Part shown: piece after piece, positions 9,317-18,306 of the stretch | Position numbering within the stretch: the first letter of the stretch is position 1 | How the letters are laid out: each line of letters begins with the position of its first letter | From: Nocardia albiluteola | GTDB taxonomy: Bacteria > Actinomycetota > Actinomycetes > Mycobacteriales > Mycobacteriaceae | DNA: 64,000 bases | Direction: 5' to 3' | Assembly: GCF_018860155.1 (NCBI RefSeq) | Contig: NZ_JAHKNI010000002.1 | Location: 350,713-414,712 of the forward strand | The notes under the pieces: generated by a model | Told to the model about the DNA's origin: nothing | The model's database searches: none | What the model saw: the letters and a program-made list of their open reading frames with translations, nothing else | Translations under genes and position numbers: made by a program

Positions 9317-11365
9317 GTGCCATTCGATACCGTTCTGGTCGCCAACCGGGGCGAGATCGCGGTGCGGGTGATCCGCACGTTGCGCGCCATGGGAATTCGT
9401 TCGGTCGCGGTCTACAGCGACGCCGACGCGGGTTCGCGGCACGTGCGCGACGCCGACGTGGCGGTCCGGCTGGGGCCCGCGCCCGCACGCGACAGCTACC
9501 TGAACATCGAGCGCGTCGTCGAGGCCGCCGTACGCACCGGTGCGCAGGCCGTGCACCCGGGATACGGGTTCCTGTCGGAGAATCCGGCCTTCGCGGCCGC
9601 GCTGGACGCGGCCGGAATCGTCTTCCTCGGGCCGCCCGTCCGGGCGATCGAGATCATGGGCGACAAGATCGCCGCCAAGAACGCCGTCTCCGCCTTCGGC
9701 GTTCCGGTGGTCCCCGGCATCGCGCGTCCCGGCCTCACAGACGCCGAATTGATCGATGCCGCAACCGAAATCGGCTATCCCGTGCTGGTCAAGCCGTCCG
9801 CCGGCGGCGGCGGCAAGGGGATGCGGCGGGTCGACGAGCCGGGACAGCTGGCTGCGGCGCTGGTGAGCGCGCGGCGTGAGGCCGCGTCCGCGTTCGGCGA
9901 CGACACGCTGTTCCTGGAGCGGTTCGTCACGCGCCCGCGCCACATCGAGGTGCAGATCCTCGCCGACCGGTTCGGCCACGTGCTGCATCTCGGCGAGCGC
10001 GAATGCAGCCTGCAGCGGCGGCACCAGAAGGTGATCGAGGAGGCGCCCTCGCCGCTCTTGGACGCCGCCACCCGGGCCCGGATCGGCGCGGCCGCCTGCG
10101 CCACCGCGCGCAGCGTCGACTACGTGGGCGCCGGCACGGTGGAGTTCATCGTCTCGGCCGAGCGGCCGGGCGAGTTCTTCTTCATGGAGATGAACACCCG
10201 GCTGCAGGTGGAACATCCTGTCACCGAACTGATTACGGGCGTCGACCTGGTGGAGAGCCAGGTGCGGATCGGCGCCGGGCAGAAGCTGGCCGTCGAGCAG
10301 TCCGACATCCGCCTGAGCGGGCACGCGATCGAGGCGCGCGTCTACGCCGAGGATCCGGGCCGGGACTTCCTGCCCACCGGCGGCACGGTGCTCGCGCTGT
10401 CCGAGCCGGACGGCGCGGGCGTGCGGGTGGATTCGGGCTTGCGCGCGGGCGCGGTGATCGGCAGCGACTACGACCCGATGCTGGCCAAGGTGATCGCCCA
10501 CGCGCCGGATCGAGCCGGGGCGATAGCGGCACTGGATCGGGCGCTGGGCGATACGCAGGTGCTCGGCGTGCAGACCAATGTGGATTTCCTGCGATTCCTG
10601 CTCGCCGATGCGGATGTTGTTGCCGGACGGCTGGATACCGCGCTGCTGGACGAGCGCGCGGTGGATTACGCGCCCGCGCCGGCGCCGGACGACCGCTTCA
10701 TCGCCGCGGCGGTGCTCGACTGGCTGCGGCGCTGGCCCGCGGATCCGCAGGGGCCCTGGGATATTCCGGACGGCTGGCGGATCGGCGCACCGGCCCCGAC
10801 GACCATCCGCCTGAGCGACGGCGACCGCAGGGCGCACGTGTACATCGCGGGCCGCCCGGATCGGGCGGAGGCGTGGATCCAGGATGAGGCCACCGAGCAG
10901 GCTCCGGCTACTCCCGCGCGGCACACGCTGTCCGCCACCCTGGAGGGCACGGAGCTGACCCTCGTGCTCGACGGCGTGCGCCGCGGCTATCGGGTGGCCG
11001 AGGGAGAGGGCCGGCTGTGGATCGCGGCGGACCGGTCCGGGGGCGTGGCGAGCCTGCGCATCGTCGCCGAGATCGCGGCACGCGCCGCGGCCGATCACGT
11101 CGGCGAGGCCGAAATCCGCAGCCCCATGCCGGGTTCGGTGATCGCGGCCCCCGCCGCGTCGGGCGCGGTGGTAGCGGCCGGAGATCCGATCGTGGTCGTC
11201 GAGGCCATGAAGATGGAGCACACCCTCACCGCGCCGGCCGCGGGAACCGTTGAGCTGCTGGTGGATCCGGGCACGCAGGTGCAGCTGGACCAGCTGCTGG
11301 CCCGCATCGTGCCCGCCGATCAACCCGAGGCGTCGTCCGATCAGCCGGCCGGGGAGTCCCGGTGA
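9317..11365 (+). CDS. accA1: Methylcrotonyl-CoA carboxylase alpha subunit AccA1 (biotin carboxylase + BCCP)
   Basis: 682 residues from the preferred GTG. The biotin carboxylase domain begins at once ([18 protein letters not shown]). It has the ATP-grasp glycine loop [11 protein letters not shown], the catalytic [15 protein letters not shown] and [10 protein letters not shown] middle linker follows, then a C-terminal biotinyl domain with EAMKMEHT, whose central Lys carries biotin. Partner of AccD1. Start: GTG 9317 lies behind GGAGGGGGG (9301-9309) and puts the protein start where the family begins. In-frame ATGs at 9281, 9284 (GAGGG 5 nt upstream) and 9299 are possible and would add 6-12 residues. 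Confidence 0.93.
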   Translation: MPFDTVLVANRGEIAVRVIRTLRAMGIRSVAVYSDADAGSRHVRDADVAVRLGPAPARDSYLNIERVVEAAVRTGAQAVHPGYGFLSENPAFAAALDAAGIVFLGPPVRAIEIMGDKIAAKNAVSAFGVPVVPGIARPGLTDAELIDAATEIGYPVLVKPSAGGGGKGMRRVDEPGQLAAALVSARREAASAFGDDTLFLERFVTRPRHIEVQILADRFGHVLHLGERECSLQRRHQKVIEEAPSPLLDAATRARIGAAACATARSVDYVGAGTVEFIVSAERPGEFFFMEMNTRLQVEHPVTELITGVDLVESQVRIGAGQKLAVEQSDIRLSGHAIEARVYAEDPGRDFLPTGGTVLALSEPDGAGVRVDSGLRAGAVIGSDYDPMLAKVIAHAPDRAGAIAALDRALGDTQVLGVQTNVDFLRFLLADADVVAGRLDTALLDERAVDYAPAPAPDDRFIAAAVLDWLRRWPADPQGPWDIPDGWRIGAPAPTTIRLSDGDRRAHVYIAGRPDRAEAWIQDEATEQAPATPARHTLSATLEGTELTLVLDGVRRGYRVAEGEGRLWIAADRSGGVASLRIVAEIAARAAADHVGEAEIRSPMPGSVIAAPAASGAVVAAGDPIVVVEAMKMEHTLTAPAAGTVELLVDPGTQVQLDQLLARIVPADQPEASSDQPAGESR

Positions 11366-11456
11366 GCAGACATGGCCGCCGCTCACGGCGCCACAACCGA
11401 CCACCATTGCGCCGCAGCACACCTCGCGCGGCACAGAGTACGAAGGGTATCCGCGC

Positions 11457-12617
11457 ATGACCGATTTCCTGTCCACGGGCACGCTGCCCGAGGAGTACCG
11501 CGACCTCGCGCTGACCGTCCGGGACTTCGCGCGCCAGGTCGTCGCCCCCGTCGCCGCGAAACACGATGCCGAGCACACCTTCCCGTACGAGGTGGTCGCC
11601 GGGATGGCCGAGATGGGGCTGTTCGGGCTGCCCTTCCCGGAGGAGTACGGCGGCATGGGCGGTGACTACTTCGCGCTGTGCCTGGCCCTCGAGGAGCTGG
11701 GCAAGATCGATCAGAGCGTGGCGATCACGCTGGAGGCCGGGGTTTCCCTGGGCGCCATGCCGATTCACCGGTTCGGCACCGAGGCCCAGAAGCAGCAGTG
11801 GCTGCCGCAGCTGGCCAGCGGCCGCGCCCTGGGCGCCTTCGGGCTCACCGAACCCGGCGCGGGCAGCGATGCCGGCGGTACCCGCACCACGGCCGTGCTC
11901 GACGGCGGGGATTGGATCATCAACGGCAGCAAGCAGTTCATCACCAATTCGGGCACCGACATCACTCGGTTGGTGACCGTGACCGCGGTGACCGGCGAGA
12001 CCGAGGGGCGCAAGGAGATCTCGACCATCCTCGTGCCCGCGGACACCCCGGGCTTCGTCGCCGAACCGGCCTACAACAAGGTCGGCTGGCACGCCTCGGA
12101 CACCCATCCGCTCAGCTTCACCGACGTCCGTGTGCCGCAGGAGAATTTGCTCGGCGAGCGCGGCCGCGGCTACGCCAACTTCCTGCGCATCCTGGACGAG
12201 GGCCGCATCGCGATCGCGGCGCTGTCGGTCGGCGCGGCGCAGGGCTGCGTGGACGAGAGCGTGCGCTACGCGGGCGAGCGGGAGGCCTTCGGGCAGGCGA
12301 TCGGGCGCAATCAGGCCATCGCCTTCAAGATCGCGCGCATGGAGGCCCGCGCGCACGCGGCCCGCACCGCGTACTACGACGCCGCCGCCCTGATGTTGGC
12401 GGGCAAGCCGTTCAAGAAGCAGGCCGCGATCGCGAAGCTGGTCGCCAGCGAGGCCGCGATGGACAACGCGCGCGATGCTACGCAGATCTTCGGCGGCTAC
12501 GGATTCATGAACGACTACGCGGTGGCCCGGCACTATCGCGACAGCAAGATCCTGGAGATCGGCGAGGGCACCACCGAGGTGCAGTTGCTGCTGATCGGGC
12601 GGGAGCTGGGGCTGTGA
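11457..12617 (+). CDS. fadE19: Acyl-CoA dehydrogenase (FadE19-like, leucine/branched-chain acyl-CoA)
   Basis: 386 residues, standard length. N-terminal helices are followed by the FAD-binding GAFGLTEPGAGSDAGG strand and the middle beta domain (WIINGSKQFITN). The C-terminal helical domain has REAFGQAIGRNQ and QIFGGYGFMNDY. The catalytic Glu is most likely in EIGEGTTEVQ. Placed between the carboxylase and MaoC genes, it probably oxidises isovaleryl-CoA or another short branched acyl-CoA, as proposed for M. tuberculosis FadE19; the exact substrate is inferred. ATG 11457 has GAAGGG 10 nt upstream. Stop overlaps the next GTG by 4 nt. Confidence 0.9.
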   Translation: MTDFLSTGTLPEEYRDLALTVRDFARQVVAPVAAKHDAEHTFPYEVVAGMAEMGLFGLPFPEEYGGMGGDYFALCLALEELGKIDQSVAITLEAGVSLGAMPIHRFGTEAQKQQWLPQLASGRALGAFGLTEPGAGSDAGGTRTTAVLDGGDWIINGSKQFITNSGTDITRLVTVTAVTGETEGRKEISTILVPADTPGFVAEPAYNKVGWHASDTHPLSFTDVRVPQENLLGERGRGYANFLRILDEGRIAIAALSVGAAQGCVDESVRYAGEREAFGQAIGRNQAIAFKIARMEARAHAARTAYYDAAALMLAGKPFKKQAAIAKLVASEAAMDNARDATQIFGGYGFMNDYAVARHYRDSKILEIGEGTTEVQLLLIGRELGL

Positions 12618-13123
12618 CGTCGCCGGAGCCGGTGCGCCGGGTGGTGCAGCGCGGGCTGTGGTTCGAGGAATTCGAGATCGGCGTGCTGTACGAGCACCGC
12701 CCCGGCCGCACCATCACCGAGGCCGACAACGTGCTGTTCACGACGTTGACGATGAACACTCAGGCGCTGCACCTGGACGCCGCGTTCGCCGATGCGCTGC
12801 CGCCGTTCAATCAGCGCCTGGTCAATTCCATGTTCACCCTCTCCACCCTGGTGGGATTGTCGGTGGCGCAGCTGACGCAGGGCACCATCGTGGGCAATCT
12901 CGGCTTCTCCGATATCGCTTTCCCCAAGCCGCTGTTCCACGGCGACACGCTGTACGCGGAAACCGTGATCACCGAGAAGCGGCCATCGAAATCCCGTCCC
13001 GGAGAGGGCATCGTGACCTTCGCCCACACCGGCCGCAATCAGCACGGCGACGTGGTCGCCACGGCCTCGCGCAAGACGATGGTGCGCCTGGCGCCGAAGG
13101 ACGACGACGGGGTCACGGCGTGA
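12614..13123 (+). CDS. MaoC-like hot-dog hydratase (Rv2499c-like)
   Basis: 169 residues starting at a GTG that overlaps the fadE stop (GTGA). A single hot-dog fold: RTITEADNVLFTTLTMNTQALHLD contains the conserved Asp/Asn and His positions of MaoC hydratases, followed by LFHGDTLYAETVI. In this operon it may hydrate an enoyl-CoA, possibly 3-methylglutaconyl-CoA, since no enoyl-CoA hydratase is visible between the carboxylase and the lyase. That role is an inference. GGGAGCTGGGG gives a ribosome site. It is translationally coupled to both neighbours. Confidence 0.85.
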   Translation: MTSPEPVRRVVQRGLWFEEFEIGVLYEHRPGRTITEADNVLFTTLTMNTQALHLDAAFADALPPFNQRLVNSMFTLSTLVGLSVAQLTQGTIVGNLGFSDIAFPKPLFHGDTLYAETVITEKRPSKSRPGEGIVTFAHTGRNQHGDVVATASRKTMVRLAPKDDDGVTA

Positions 13124-13935
13124 GGTGGGAGCCGCCCGGACCGGCGTGGCTGTTCTGCCCGGCGGATCGGCCCGAACGGTATGCCAAGGCCGCGGCCGCC
13201 GCCGACGTGGTGATCATCGATCTCGAGGATGCCGTCGCCCCGGCGGACAAGGCGGCGGCCCGGGCCGCGCTGATCGCCACGCCGCTGGACCCGGAGCGCA
13301 CGGTGGTGCGCGTCAACGCCGCGGCGACCGCGGATCACGCGCCCGACCTCGCCGCTCTCGCCGAGACCGCGTACCGGCGGGTGATGCTGCCCAAATGTGA
13401 GTCCCTCGAACAGGTTTCGGCGCTGGCCGAGTTCGAGGTGATCGCGCTGGTCGAATCGCCGCTGGGCGCGCTGACGATCAACGAGACCGTCCGCGCCGGC
13501 AATGTCATCGCGACGATGTGGGGCGCGGAGGATCTGGTCGCCGGGCTCGGCGGCACCGCCAGCAGGCATGCGGACGGCAGCTACCGCGACGTCGCCCGGC
13601 ATCTGCGGTCCACCACGCTGCTCGCGGCCAAGGCGTACGGCAGGCTCGCCCTGGACGGGGTGTACCTGAACTTCCGCGATCTCGACGGGCTGCGTGCGGA
13701 GTCCGAGGACGCGGTGGCGGTCGGCTTCGATGCCAAGGTGGCGATCCATCCGAGCCAGGCGCCGGTGATCCGCGCGGCCTATGCGCCCACCGCCGAGGAG
13801 GCGGAGTGGGCGCGCCGGGTGCTGGCGCAGGTGCCGGAGAATCGCGGCGTCTTCGCCTTCGAGGGCCGCATGATCGACGGACCGGTCATCCAGCACGCGG
13901 AACGGATACTTCGGCGCGTCCCCGGGGACCACTGA
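13120..13935 (+). CDS. citE: CitE-like beta-hydroxyacyl-CoA lyase (Rv2498c-like, leucine/itaconate catabolism)
   Basis: 271 residues from a GTG overlapping the MaoC stop. A HpcH/HpaI-CitE TIM barrel: WLFCPADRPERYAKA opens it, VVIIDLEDAVAP holds the metal-binding acidic residues, and VIALVESPLGALTIN carries the conserved Glu. GFDAKVAIHPSQ closes the site. In M. tuberculosis the homologous Rv2498c is reported to act as (3S)-HMG-CoA lyase and (R)-citramalyl-CoA lyase, which fits the end of leucine degradation. It is not part of a citrate lyase complex; no citF or citD is present. The product acetoacetate would be used by the next gene. Confidence 0.88.
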   Translation: MRWEPPGPAWLFCPADRPERYAKAAAAADVVIIDLEDAVAPADKAAARAALIATPLDPERTVVRVNAAATADHAPDLAALAETAYRRVMLPKCESLEQVSALAEFEVIALVESPLGALTINETVRAGNVIATMWGAEDLVAGLGGTASRHADGSYRDVARHLRSTTLLAAKAYGRLALDGVYLNFRDLDGLRAESEDAVAVGFDAKVAIHPSQAPVIRAAYAPTAEEAEWARRVLAQVPENRGVFAFEGRMIDGPVIQHAERILRRVPGDH

Positions 13936-14032
13936 TGGGCACTGCGTGGGTGGGCCTATCGCACCGAACCCGGCCCGCGTCGGCGGGCAACGGGCATGAT
14001 CGGTGATGTTCGGTACGCAGGAAGGAAATGGC

Positions 14033-15976
14033 ATGGAGCCGCAGTGGGTGCCCAGTGACCAGGACATCGCCGGCGCGCGGATCACGGACTTCGCGCGCTT
14101 CGTGACCGGCCGCACCGGCCTGGATTTCCCCGACTATCACGCGCTGTGGCAGTGGTCGGTCGAGGATCTGCCGGGCTTCTGGGGCGCGCTCTGGGAGTAC
14201 TTCGAGCTCGGCCCGGCCCCGGAGCAGGTGCTGACGGACACCCGGATGCCCGGGGCGCGGTGGTTCCCCGGGACGCGGCTGAACTATGTCGATCAGATCG
14301 CGCGCCACGCCACCACGGAGCGTCCCGCGATCGTGTCCGCCGCCGAGGGCGGCGAGCTCACCGAGCTGTCGTGGTCCGAATTGCTGGGCAGGACGGCGGC
14401 ATTCGCGCGTACCCTGCGCGAGAACGGTGTCACGCAGGGTGATCGGGTGGTCGGCTATCTGCCCAATATCGCCGAGGCCGTCATCGCGTTCCTGGCGACC
14501 GCGAGCATCGGCGCGGTCTGGAGTGCCTGCGGGCAGGACTATTCGGCCAAGGCCGCGCTCGACCGGCTCGGGCAGCTCGAGCCGGTGGTGCTGGTGACCG
14601 CCGACGGCTACCGATACGGCGGCAAGTCCCACGACAAGCGCGAGGACATCGCCAGCCTGCGTGCGGGACTGCCGGGCCTGCGGGCCACGGTGGTCGTCTC
14701 GCGGCTGGGCGGCGCGGTGCCCGGTGCGCTGGACTGGGAATCGGCCAGCGCGCCCGACGGCGCCGAAATATCCACCGAGCCGGTGGCATTCGACCATCCG
14801 CTGTGGATCCTGTTCTCCTCGGGCACCACCGGCCTGCCCAAGGGAATCGTGCACGGCCATGGCGGTGTCGTGGTCGAGCATCTCAAATCCAGTGCGCTGC
14901 AGTCGGATATCGGCCCCGGCGACGTGTTCTTCTGGTACACCAGCCCGTCCTGGATGATGTGGAACTTCCAGGTGGCCGGGCTGCTGGTCGGGGCGACCAT
15001 CGTCTGCTACGACGGCAGCCCGGCTCATCCGGCCCCGGATGCGCTGTGGGACATCGCGGCTCGCACCGGCACCACGGTGCTGGGCACCAGCCCCGGCTAC
15101 GTGCTGGCCTGCATCAAGACCGACGCCCATCCCGCCCGCGATCATGATCTGTCCGCGCTGCGCTCGGTCGGCATCACCGGGGCCTCGCTGCCGGAGTCCT
15201 CCGCGCTGTGGCTGCGCGACGTGCTCGGTGAGCGAGTGCAGGTCGCCTCGATCAGCGGCGGCACCGATGTGGTGTCGGCGTTCATGGGCGGCGCGCCGAC
15301 GGTCCCGGCGTGGCCCGGCGAGCTGTCCGTGCCGTTCCTGGGGACGGCTGTGGATGCCTGGGACGAGGCGGGCGCGCCGGTGCGCGGGGAGGTCGGCGAG
15401 CTCGTCATCACCGCGCCGATGCCCTCGATGCCGATCCGTTTCTGGAACGATCCGGACGGATCACGGTATCGCGCCGCGTATTTCGAGACGTACCCCGGCG
15501 TGTGGCGGCACGGGGACTGGATCACCCTGACCGAACGCGGCAGCGTGGTGGTGCACGGCCGCTCGGATTCGACGCTGAACCGGCACGGCATCCGGATGGG
15601 CTCGGCGGACATCTATCAGGCGGTGGAGTCGCTGCCGGAGATCGCCGAGGCGCTGGTGATCGGCGCCGAACAGCCCGACGGCGGCTACTGGATGCCGCTG
15701 TTCGTGACCCTGGCGCCCGGGGTCGAGCTCACCGAGGAACTCGTGGGACGGATCAAAGGCGTTGTCCGCACCGACGTGTCGCCGCGGCACGTGCCCGACG
15801 AGGTCATACTCGCGCCCGGCATCCCGCACACCCGCACGGGCAAGAAGCTCGAGGTGCCGATCAAGAAGCTGTTCCAGGGTGCGGACGCCGCGCGCATTGT
15901 CGAACGCAGCGCGGTGGACGATCCAGCCCTGCTGGATTGGTATGCGGCGGTGCAGATGCCCAAGCCCGCGGAGTAG
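14033..15976 (+). CDS. Acetoacetyl-CoA synthetase (acetoacetate-CoA ligase)
   Basis: 647 residues, typical for AacS. ANL-superfamily motifs in order: an N-terminal FWGALWEYFELGP segment, the AMP-binding LFSSGTTGLPKGIVHGHGG loop, ISGGTDVVSAF, and WRHGDWI with the hinge HGRSDSTLNRHGIRMG. The C-terminal lysine motif HTRTGKKLEVPIKKLF closes adenylation. It makes acetoacetyl-CoA from acetoacetate, ATP and CoA. Where the mycobacterial locus has scoAB (CoA transfer), this one carries an ATP-dependent activator. ATG 14033 follows AGGAAGGAAA; in-frame GTG 14003 and ATG 14006 are weaker. It lies 97 nt after citE and probably belongs to the same regulon. Confidence 0.9.
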   Translation: MEPQWVPSDQDIAGARITDFARFVTGRTGLDFPDYHALWQWSVEDLPGFWGALWEYFELGPAPEQVLTDTRMPGARWFPGTRLNYVDQIARHATTERPAIVSAAEGGELTELSWSELLGRTAAFARTLRENGVTQGDRVVGYLPNIAEAVIAFLATASIGAVWSACGQDYSAKAALDRLGQLEPVVLVTADGYRYGGKSHDKREDIASLRAGLPGLRATVVVSRLGGAVPGALDWESASAPDGAEISTEPVAFDHPLWILFSSGTTGLPKGIVHGHGGVVVEHLKSSALQSDIGPGDVFFWYTSPSWMMWNFQVAGLLVGATIVCYDGSPAHPAPDALWDIAARTGTTVLGTSPGYVLACIKTDAHPARDHDLSALRSVGITGASLPESSALWLRDVLGERVQVASISGGTDVVSAFMGGAPTVPAWPGELSVPFLGTAVDAWDEAGAPVRGEVGELVITAPMPSMPIRFWNDPDGSRYRAAYFETYPGVWRHGDWITLTERGSVVVHGRSDSTLNRHGIRMGSADIYQAVESLPEIAEALVIGAEQPDGGYWMPLFVTLAPGVELTEELVGRIKGVVRTDVSPRHVPDEVILAPGIPHTRTGKKLEVPIKKLFQGADAARIVERSAVDDPALLDWYAAVQMPKPAE

Positions 15977-16038
15977 TCCTGCTCTGCTCCTGGTCGTTGG
16001 AGCGCACTGGTAGACAAGAAGGCGGTCAACGGTCCGGT

Positions 16039-16079
16039 AGTATGCATTGCATTGGGTTATGCCCAATAATATGCATACT
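16039..16079. promoter_or_regulatory. 41-bp interrupted palindrome at the AbiEi/AbiEii promoter (candidate operator)
   Basis: The outer arms AGTATGCAT (16039-16047) and ATGCATACT (16071-16079) are exact inverted repeats. Inside them ATTGGG (16051-16056) faces CCCAAT (16062-16067) around TTATG. Only three central-flank positions fail to pair. The element is strikingly AT-rich for this DNA and includes -10-like strings. It ends 12 bases before the antitoxin ATG. AbiEi antitoxins are known to repress their own operon by binding inverted repeats, so this is the likely site. Confidence 0.7.
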
Positions 16080-16091
16080 CCCCGGGAGGTG

Positions 16092-16739
16092 ATGTTGGTG
16101 GCCGAGCGTCGCAGCACCTTGCTGCCCAGTGAGCTATGGAGGGCGCCGCTTCGCACCGTGCGTCCGCAGGATTTGGCCGGAATCTATGCCCAACCAGGGC
16201 CCGAGATCGCGCGGCTCGTCGATCGGGGTGTGCTGTACCGCGTTGCTCACGGTTACTACATCATCGTCCCACCGGACTACGTCGGCCGGACCTGGCTGCC
16301 TGGCCTCGAGGCGGCTGCCGCAGGTATTGCGGCCTCGATTTACGGGGCGGATCAGACCATTGTCATGGGCATCAGCGCTGCCCGCGTGCTGGGAGCCGTA
16401 CCTCGTGCGCTGGCGTCCGCGGTTGTCGCGGTCCCGAGCCAACACCGGCCGATCCCACTGATCGACCGCCCGGCGCAGGTGCGGTTCGTTCGCCGCGACA
16501 CCCAGGCACTCGACGCTGAGCGTGTGGAAACGCCCCTGGGCCCAGCGCTGGTCACGACTCCGGAACAGACCGTGCTCGATCTTGCCCGGCGTCCGGAGCT
16601 GGGCAATGCCGAGGCGGAGGTTCGTCCGGCGATCGAGACGCTCTACCGGCGTAGCGATTCGGCAAGACTTGCCCAGCTCGCCAGGGATCAGCGTCTGGGT
16701 GTGGCGCTTCGACGTGCGGATAGTTGGGTGGGGGCATGA
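16092..16739 (+). CDS. AbiEi-family antitoxin / transcriptional regulator (type IV TA)
   Basis: 215 residues from ATG 16092; GTG 16098 is better spaced from GGGAGG (16084-16089). The N-terminal winged helix ends in the family signature RGVLYRVAHGYYIIVP. It is followed by the AbiEi C-terminal domain (MGISAARVLGAVPRAL, RRDTQALDAERVETPLG, TTPEQTVLDLARRPE). AbiEi proteins neutralise AbiEii without a stable complex and repress their promoter. Stop overlaps the toxin start (ATGA), so the two are coupled. The frame is open back to 16047, but that would put the start inside the palindrome and is unlikely. Confidence 0.85.
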   Translation: MLVAERRSTLLPSELWRAPLRTVRPQDLAGIYAQPGPEIARLVDRGVLYRVAHGYYIIVPPDYVGRTWLPGLEAAAAGIAASIYGADQTIVMGISAARVLGAVPRALASAVVAVPSQHRPIPLIDRPAQVRFVRRDTQALDAERVETPLGPALVTTPEQTVLDLARRPELGNAEAEVRPAIETLYRRSDSARLAQLARDQRLGVALRRADSWVGA

Positions 16740-17494
16740 GTATCGACGAACGTGACAGTGTCGCAGTTCAATTCGGGGTTTCCCCGGAGCAGGTTGAGCG
16801 CGATCATCTGATCTCCCATCTGCTGGCGGCAATCAGCCGCGGGTTCGGCGACCGGCTGCACTTCATTGGCGGAACTGCGCTTGCTCGTACACATCTGGTG
16901 TGCGGCAGGCTCAGTGAAGACATCGATCTGGTTGCGTTGGGCAACCGAACGGAGCTGGCAGCCGAACTCGACGCTGCTTTGCCGCGATCTGTCGCGCGGA
17001 GCTACGGTCGGCTGGAATGGGCACCGGCACTGAGCGATGTCCCGGATACCGGGGCCGCCATTCTACGCTCCGTAGCCGGTGCGTCGGTCAAGGTCCAGTT
17101 GCTGTCGGCCCGGGGCCGAACGGTGTGGCCGACTGAACTCCGCGGTCTCGAGCAGCGATACAGCGACGTGCCACCGGCCGAACTGTTCGTGCCCACTTTG
17201 CCGGCCTTTGCTGCGGGGAAGACCGTGACATGGCACGACCGGCACGCATCACGCGACCTGTGGGATCTTTGGGCGCTGAGCGGGATCGGCGCGATCGACG
17301 GTGCTGCGGGGGCGTTGTACCGGAAGTACGGTCCGACCAACCGGCTCCCTGCCCCGCAATTGTTCGATCGTGCGCCGGACGAAGACGACTGGAACGCACA
17401 ATTGGCCGGGCAGACTCGGCTGGTGATCAGCGCTGAGATCGCGCTGGCAGCTGTTCGAGATGCCTGGGCGCGTACCACGCAGCGACTGTTGTAG
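16736..17494 (+). CDS. AbiEii/MenT-like nucleotidyltransferase toxin
   Basis: 252 residues. The nucleotidyltransferase core is intact: HFIGGTALARTHL (about residues 42-54) followed by RLSEDIDLVA (58-67) with the metal-binding Asp pair. Later come the conserved Lys strand (SVKVQLLS) and SRDLWDLWALS. This is the DUF1814 family. Mycobacterial members (MenT) add nucleotides to tRNA 3' ends and stop translation; phage defence is the other known role. The target here is not predictable. The 4-nt overlap with the antitoxin and absence of other genes make a compact two-gene cassette of normal GC content. Confidence 0.88.
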   Translation: MSIDERDSVAVQFGVSPEQVERDHLISHLLAAISRGFGDRLHFIGGTALARTHLVCGRLSEDIDLVALGNRTELAAELDAALPRSVARSYGRLEWAPALSDVPDTGAAILRSVAGASVKVQLLSARGRTVWPTELRGLEQRYSDVPPAELFVPTLPAFAAGKTVTWHDRHASRDLWDLWALSGIGAIDGAAGALYRKYGPTNRLPAPQLFDRAPDEDDWNAQLAGQTRLVISAEIALAAVRDAWARTTQRLL

Positions 17495-17551
17495 CTGTGG
17501 GTCGCCCGACGCACTGCCGGTCACACCCAGGTAGGCGTGGGACGTTGATTG

Positions 17552-18280
17552 TCAGACAGTCACTTCGGCGGTTTGCTCAACCGTGAGCATCCCGTCCACC
17601 ATGCGATACACCGCATCCATCAGGTGAAGGTGGGAGCGATCGTGGGTGACCAGCAGGGTGGCCGCGGCATGCTCGTGTACCACCCGCAGGATCAGGTCGA
17701 TGACGGCCGCGCCGCGTTCGGTGTCCAGGGCGCTGGTGGGCTCGTCGATGACGAGCAGGGCCGGATCGTTCATCAGGGCGCGGGCGATGTTGACGCGCTG
17801 GCGCTGGCCACCCGAGAGCTGCCCCGGACGCTTGTGCTCCTGCCCGGCCAGGCCGACCGCATCGAGCAGATCCATTGCCTTGGTATGTGTTTCGCGACGG
17901 ATCCGGCGCGGGGTGAACGCCCGCTGGCCCAGCTGTCCCATCGCCTCCAGCTGCTCGACGGCGGTGAGGGCGGGAATCAGGTTGGGCTGCTGGAAGACGA
18001 TGCCGATCTCCTCCCGGCGCAGCGCCGCGGCATCGCGACGGTTCAGTGCGGCCAGATCGACACTGCGGCCGGCGGTTTCGAGCAGTACCCGCCCGGCATC
18101 CGGGCGCTGCAGCGTCGACACCACGGCCAGCAGACTGGATTTGCCCGAGCCCGAGGGCCCGGTGATGGCGGCGATCGCGCCGCCGTCCACCCGCAGGTTC
18201 ACCCGGTCCAGGGCGGTGAGGCGGTCGCCGCCGTCGGGGTAGGTGAGGGTGACGTCGGTGACGGTGAGTGCGGTGGTCAT
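17552..18280 (-). CDS. ABC transporter ATP-binding protein (MacB/LolD type)
   Basis: 242 residues. Walker A GPSGSGKSS (residues 41-49), Q-loop IVFQQPNLIP, signature LSGGQRQRVNIA, Walker B LLVIDEPTSALD and switch THDRSH are all present. This is the small ATPase that pairs with FtsX-like permeases for export or lipoprotein/peptide handling, rather than an importer. AGGAG precedes ATG 18280. The partner permease lies 26 nt upstream on the same strand. The gene is divergent, as a pair, from a sensor kinase/regulator operon, which suggests regulation by it. Confidence 0.93.
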   Translation of the reverse strand: MTTALTVTDVTLTYPDGGDRLTALDRVNLRVDGGAIAAITGPSGSGKSSLLAVVSTLQRPDAGRVLLETAGRSVDLAALNRRDAAALRREEIGIVFQQPNLIPALTAVEQLEAMGQLGQRAFTPRRIRRETHTKAMDLLDAVGLAGQEHKRPGQLSGGQRQRVNIARALMNDPALLVIDEPTSALDTERGAAVIDLILRVVHEHAAATLLVTHDRSHLHLMDAVYRMVDGMLTVEQTAEVTV

Positions 18281-18306
18281 CGAAAACTCCTGTGGATCAG
18301 CGTGAT

